Origin: Roseobacter litoralis Och 149
GTDB lineage: Bacteria; Pseudomonadota; Alphaproteobacteria; Rhodobacterales; Rhodobacteraceae
Length of the DNA: 64,000 nucleotides
Reading direction: 5' to 3'
NCBI RefSeq assembly: GCF_000154785.2
Contig: NC_015728.1
Location: forward strand, 19,130-83,129
Below the pieces are notes generated by a model. It saw only the letters and a program-made list of their open reading frames with translations. It was not told the origin of the DNA and did not search any database. The position numbers and the translations under genes were made by a program. Shown here one piece after another: positions 60,066 through 64,000 of this stretch. The stretch's first letter is position 1, and the number at the start of each line of letters is the position of its first letter.

Positions 60066-60434
60066 ATGGGCCTCGACCAATATGCCTATCTCAAGACACC
60101 CGAAAGCGGAGACGAAGGGGAAGTGCCCGCCTTTGTCTGGCGCAAGCATTCCAAGCTGCAGACATTCATGGAAACCCTCTATGTCGCCCGCACCGGCCTC
60201 TCGGCCAGCGACCTCAACTGCGGCGAGTTGCGGCTCGTGCCGGAGGACATCGACCGTCTGGAACAGGCCGTCACTGACGGCACTCTGCCCCAATGCGACG
60301 GCGGCTTTTTCTACGGCCACCAGTTTCAGGACGAACAGGCGCAAGACTATCGCGCGTATGATCTGGATTTCTGTGCATGGGCGCGGGCCGAAGTGCAGGC
60401 CGGATCAACCGTGGTCTATTCCTGCTGGTGGTAA
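60066..60434 (+). CDS. Conserved plasmid-type hypothetical protein
   Basis: This 122-residue acidic protein begins MGLDQYAYLKTP, a start common to a family of phage/plasmid hypotheticals of unknown function, and ends STVVYSCWW. AAAGGAGCGAGACC precedes the ATG. It is the first of three genes with mobile-element character and has no metal-binding motif. Confidence 0.8.
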   Translation: MGLDQYAYLKTPESGDEGEVPAFVWRKHSKLQTFMETLYVARTGLSASDLNCGELRLVPEDIDRLEQAVTDGTLPQCDGGFFYGHQFQDEQAQDYRAYDLDFCAWARAEVQAGSTVVYSCWW

Positions 60435-60567
60435 CCCGACAGCGCCTCAGAGACGCCCTGAGCGTCTTCGGCCCCTTACCCCACCCTTTACCACCCACAG
60501 GCCTTTCTGCGCCGCCCAGAGGGCGCAGGGCGGCCCCTGTCCATCCAAACCGAAAGGAGACTTCCCC

Positions 60568-62424
60568 ATGACCAAGCAAGACCCAATCCCCACCGATACA
60601 GGCAGCATCGAACTGGTGCCGCTGGACGCCCTCACGCTCTCGGACCTCAATCCGCGCAAGAGCGTCTCGGATGCCCATATCGATACGCTTGCGGCCAGTA
60701 TCGCCCGCTTCGGACTGATCCAGAACCTTGCAGGCCTGCGCACAAAGAAAGGCCGCGTCGAGATCGTCGCGGGCGGATGCCGCCTGCGGGCATTGCAGAA
60801 GATCGCCGCCGAGGCCGAAACCCCGGCCCCGGTCACCGTCCCGGTGCGCATCACCGAAGATGCCGAGGAAGCCGCCATCTGGGCCAATGCCGAAAATGCC
60901 GCGCGTGAAGCCCTGACCCCGGCGGATGAAATCCGCGCCTTTGGAGCAATGACGGCCAAGGGCGCGACGGTGCCCGATATCGCGCTGGCCTTCGCCACCA
61001 GCGAGGCCCGCGTCTATCAGCGGCTGGCCCTTGCCGCCCTGCCCGCTCCGGTCATTGACGCGCTTGCCGCAGGCGAGATCACCCTCGGCGCGGCCAAGGC
61101 CTTCACCCTGTCGGAGGATGCGGCGTTGACGCTCGCGCTTCTCGAGCAGATCAAGGGGCAGCCGATCTCGGAGGCGCAGCTGAAATCCGCGCTCACCCCC
61201 GAAGCGGTGACCGGCAGTGATCGGCGCGCGCTCTTTGTCGGCCAAGAGGCCTATGAGGCCGCAGGCGGCGCGATTACGCGGGACCTGTTTTCGCAGGCGG
61301 TCTATTTCACCGATCCGGCTCTGCTGGATGATCTCTTTGACGAACGGCTCGAGGCGGCCCGTGCCGCGTTGGTGGCGGATGCGGGCTGGCTCTGGGCCGA
61401 GGCCAAACGCGAGCCATGGCTCAACTACTATGAAATCGACCAAGCCAAGCTGACACGGCTCTACCCGGTCGAGGGCGATCTGAGCGACGCGGAGGCCGAG
61501 GATTACGACCGGCTGGCCGAGATGTGCGAGGCGGGTGTGCTCGACGCGGACGGCGAGGCGCGGCTGGCCGATCTGCAATCCACCCTCGACGGCTCATACA
61601 CCGAAGATCAGAAGCGCGTCTCCGGTTGTCTTATCCTTGTAAATCAATCGGGTGAGGTGGAGATCACCGCCGGTCTGGTGCGCCCCGAAAACAAGGACGT
61701 GGCCCTCGCGGCGGGCGTTCTTACAGCCCCCGACCGCCCTGCCCCCGCGCCGAAATCGCCCTACTCCCAGAAACTGAGGACCGACATGCAGGCGATCCGG
61801 CTGGCGGCGGTGCAATCGGCCCTTCTGGCCAAGCCGGACCTTGTGCTCGATCTTCTGGCCTTCGGCCTGTCGGAAGCCTCCGGGTCGTTCGAAAGCCTCT
61901 TTGATCTGCGCCTCGGACGTCCCAACAACGTCCCGAGCATCGAGGATGGGTTTGACCGTGAGCCGCGGCTTGATCACGGTCTCGACCCGACCGCCGCGTG
62001 GCAGACCGGTACCCGTGTCGATGATCTGGAGGAGGCCTTCGCCGCCTTTCGGGCCAGCGGCAAGAAGGCCCGCAACGCGGTCCTCACCGAAGCTTTCGCG
62101 CGCGCCCTACCCGATCAGGCCGGGGACGAAGGTTTCTTTGCAGCCATCGCCGCCGAGGCCAAGGCCGATATCCGTGCCCACTGGACGCCCACGGCGGAGA
62201 ATTTCTTTTCGCGCGTCTCCGCCGGGGTGCTGACCGACCTGCTCTGCACCTTCCTCGACTGCGATACCCGCGACGCGCGCGTGGTGTCCTTCGGCAAGCT
62301 CAAGAAGGCGGAAAAGGCCGAGAAGCTGGAAAAGCTGATCGGCGATGCAACCACGCAGAAACTCATGGGGCTGACCTCCGAGCAGAAAGACGAGCTGGCG
62401 ATCTGGGTCCCGGATTGCCTCTGA
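60568..62424 (+). CDS. ParB-like nuclease-domain protein
   Basis: This 618-residue protein has an N-terminal ParB/Spo0J-type domain (LNPRKSVSDAHIDTLAASIA; VEIVAGGCRLRALQKIA; ANAENAAREALTPADEI) and a helix-turn-helix-like segment (TVPDIALAFATSEARVYQRL). A long C-terminal region of about 400 residues follows. It is longer than partition ParB proteins and fits the accessory ParB-like group on alphaproteobacterial plasmids and islands. No parA is adjacent. AAGGAG lies just before the ATG. Confidence 0.86.
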   Translation: MTKQDPIPTDTGSIELVPLDALTLSDLNPRKSVSDAHIDTLAASIARFGLIQNLAGLRTKKGRVEIVAGGCRLRALQKIAAEAETPAPVTVPVRITEDAEEAAIWANAENAAREALTPADEIRAFGAMTAKGATVPDIALAFATSEARVYQRLALAALPAPVIDALAAGEITLGAAKAFTLSEDAALTLALLEQIKGQPISEAQLKSALTPEAVTGSDRRALFVGQEAYEAAGGAITRDLFSQAVYFTDPALLDDLFDERLEAARAALVADAGWLWAEAKREPWLNYYEIDQAKLTRLYPVEGDLSDAEAEDYDRLAEMCEAGVLDADGEARLADLQSTLDGSYTEDQKRVSGCLILVNQSGEVEITAGLVRPENKDVALAAGVLTAPDRPAPAPKSPYSQKLRTDMQAIRLAAVQSALLAKPDLVLDLLAFGLSEASGSFESLFDLRLGRPNNVPSIEDGFDREPRLDHGLDPTAAWQTGTRVDDLEEAFAAFRASGKKARNAVLTEAFARALPDQAGDEGFFAAIAAEAKADIRAHWTPTAENFFSRVSAGVLTDLLCTFLDCDTRDARVVSFGKLKKAEKAEKLEKLIGDATTQKLMGLTSEQKDELAIWVPDCL

Positions 62425-63246
62425 GCCTTCCTTCGTGGGAAGACCACCTGGCCCCGCTCCGGCGGGGTCTTTTTTTGCTCCGGCCAGCGCGGGTACGGGA
62501 TGGAGCAAAATTGTCCGGCGGCGGGGCAGAGGAATGCCCCCTGCCCCGCCGCCGGACCGGCGCTGCCCGCGCGGGGGTCGCTGCGCGACGGGAGGTACCG
62601 GGGAAACACTCAGGGGGGGTCGTCAGGACCGTTGGGCGTGGAGTGGCCACTTGCGGCAGCTCCGGGGCGTGCCGTTGCAGCCAATGGATCGCCCCGGTGG
62701 CCCATGTGGCTGGGCGGGAGCCTGACACCCGGCGCGCCGGGCATGGCGCTGAGACAGGTGGCCTGCCCGCTGCGACCTGTGCCGAAACCCTGATTGATAT
62801 CTCACGGGATCGCCTTGGCGCTAAGCCTGAGTGCAGCGGCCTCTAAGGTTTACGGCATCGGGCCCATGGCGATGACCGGTGCCGGAGCCAGGCTAGCAAG
62901 TTCCCGGGCGAGAGGCGGGATGGCGTGCTGTTCTTGCGTTCCGGCGACATGCGTTGCCGAGGCGCAGATCTTGTCTAAGCCATTGGCGCTGATCGTGGCG
63001 GGCACCTGTTGTTGTCCGGGGGTCCGGCCCGTCTCCGACCGGTGTTGCTGAGCGTTGCCGGTGGCAGGGCACCCTGGGAGCCGCAAAGGTTGGGGCCCGT
63101 CTTTTTCCCCTGCCCGTGCCGGGCATTCCGCGCGGGTCAAAAAGTGCGCCCCCCTGCCCTTCTCCGCTGCGCTGCGCCTGCGGTGCTGTCCCTCGGGGGC
63201 CCTGCTTTGGTCACCGGCATTGCAACACCAGACAAGGAGACACGCA
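62425..63246. other. Long GC-rich intergenic region
   Basis: Apart from the terminator at its start this 822-nt stretch shows no gene I can support. All frames are open in places because of high GC content. It may contain regulatory or replication sites of the mobile element. Confidence 0.45.
62452..62477 (+). terminator. Intrinsic terminator after parB-like gene
   Basis: CCCCGC-TCCG-GCGGGG followed by TCTTTTTTTT. It lies 28 nt after the stop codon and is the clearest terminator in the window. Confidence 0.85.
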
Positions 63247-63585
63247 ATGACCCCGAACTGCATCAAATTTGACGCCGCCGAGATCGGCACCGCCAAAGGC
63301 ACCGGGTCGATCTCGACCCTGACCTTCGATCTCGACATCTCCGTGGAACCCGTGACCAGCGACAATCCGATGGCACCCACCCACCGGGTGCTGGGACGCT
63401 CGCCCCGCGGCCGTCTCGTCGAATGCGGCGGCATCTGGCGCAAACAGAACCGGGAGACCGGCGCGGACTATTTCACGCTGACGATCCGGGACTACGGGTT
63501 CAATGCCAATCTCGGCCAGGCGGCGCATCAGGACGACCCGACCCTGCAGGCGGTGATCCCCTGGGGCCCGAAAGAGGCCGCATGA
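63247..63585 (+). CDS. DUF736 protein
   Basis: This 112-residue protein has TGSISTLTFDLDISVEPV and a C-terminal YFTLTIRDYGFNANLG, the pattern of DUF736 proteins encoded on alphaproteobacterial plasmids and conjugative islands. AAGGAG precedes the ATG. Function is unknown. It supports a mobile-element setting for the right end. Confidence 0.86.
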   Translation: MTPNCIKFDAAEIGTAKGTGSISTLTFDLDISVEPVTSDNPMAPTHRVLGRSPRGRLVECGGIWRKQNRETGADYFTLTIRDYGFNANLGQAAHQDDPTLQAVIPWGPKEAA

Positions 63586-64000
63586 ACCCGCGGTTGGCCG
63601 GGACACCCGGCCAACCCACCCGGGCTTGGGCCTGGGAATCGGGGCCCGATTCTCTCCAATGGGTGGGCTGGGGGTGTTTCTTGCCGGGGTCCTCCGAGCG
63701 AGACCCCGGTGCGCTCCGTGCGGACGACCGTGATTGTGGCTCAGGCCTGCATCGGAGTTCGCAGGCAACGGCCATCTGGCTCCACGGCCCATATGCTCGG
63801 ATCGTGATTTGTCTTTCTTGACAGCCGTGCAAATCCAGAAATATGATTAAAAACAATAATCTATAGTAATTCTGCCGGCTTCTGCGCAAAGACGTAAGGA
63901 CTGGACCGGTAGTGCACCCTACCAGATGTTGCAGGTTCTCTTGTCCTGTCTACGGGGTCTTGTGGTCTTCCCGATCTGTGCCATGATCCGGCAGTGCTTT
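63586..64000. other. Right-edge intergenic region
   Basis: No supported gene. The stretch 63836-63877 is AT-rich (ATGATTAAAAACAATAATC) against a GC-rich background, which could mark a promoter, an origin or a junction. Confidence 0.4.

Noticed and set aside
62415..63240. Several frames of 80-200 residues on both strands
   Set aside because: They overlap one another in a GC-rich stretch and show no protein-like pattern.
63582..63821. 79-residue frame overlapping the DUF736 stop in ATGA
   Set aside because: The overlap is tempting, but the product has no domain, signal or compositional support and no ribosome site of its own.
1..64000. Insertion sequences, CRISPR arrays, tRNA or rRNA genes
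   Set aside because: No transposase-like product, spaced repeat array or recognisable RNA gene was seen in either strand.

Overview
The window looks like an accessory metal-resistance region of a GC-rich alphaproteobacterium, most likely a Rhodobacteraceae member. That is inferred from the Rieske N-terminus ([11 protein letters not shown]), the DUF736, DUF3141 and ParB-like genes, and the overall gene style; no marker gene settles the species. The right end (about 60-63.6 kb) carries a ParB-like protein, a DUF736 protein and a conserved plasmid-type hypothetical, so the island probably sits on a plasmid or integrative element. I saw no rRNA, tRNA, CRISPR array or complete insertion sequence.

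Layout. (1) 0-7.3 kb, + strand: a tightly overlapping run of sco (partial), dsbB, a dsbA-like gene, PCuAC chaperone, sco, M23 peptidase, DUF411, ZIP transporter, lspA and lnt. (2) 7.3-10.3 kb, - strand: a Zn/Cd P-type ATPase with a MerR-type promoter, followed by an L,D-transpeptidase. (3) 10.4-18.7 kb: a small lipoprotein and a second L,D-transpeptidase, then dsbB, cusF, cusA and a cusB whose C-terminus carries five CusF-like modules, headed by a His/Cys-rich secreted protein. (4) 18.7-22.2 kb, + strand: a DsbA-like protein, rhodanese and ScsB/DsbD. (5) 22.3-36 kb, - strand: an APC permease; a copper ATPase operon (copA2, DUF2933, methyltransferase-like); a DUF5676 gene, EF-hand/Met-rich and Cys-rich small proteins; CBS-BON; DUF3141; an ECF sigma factor with a Cys-rich tail; an EamA transporter; and a truncated ABC exporter. 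(6) 35.5-44.7 kb, - strand: cupredoxins, multicopper oxidase, TolC protein, Grx-MauE fusion, DUF305 protein, a frame-disrupted ion channel, rhodanese, an MBL persulfide-dioxygenase-like protein and cueR. (7) 44.7-48.3 kb: copA with two HMA domains, a divergent CopZ-like gene and a lipoprotein pseudogene. (8) 48.3-57.5 kb, - strand: an eight-gene operon (two L,D-transpeptidases, two cytochromes c, copC, copD, multicopper oxidase, ScsC-like DsbA) and a two-component system led by a BNR-repeat protein. (9) 57.6-59.5 kb, + strand: a CueR-type promoter, three small envelope genes and an orphan Rieske subunit. (10) 60-64 kb: plasmid-type genes.

How it fits together. Copper is pumped from the cytoplasm by CopA-type ATPases and from the periplasm by CusABF plus a TolC protein, oxidised by two multicopper oxidases, and buffered by many small Met/His/Cys-rich proteins. 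Thiol-redox proteins and L,D-transpeptidases, both targets of copper damage, are supplied in several copies. At least three control layers can be read from the DNA: five CueR-type promoters with 19-bp spacers, plus one ZntR-like promoter; a TGTAW-N5-TGTAA direct repeat at four places, probably bound by the two-component regulator; and two matched promoters (TGTAACG-N15-CGTCTW) suggesting an ECF sigma regulon.
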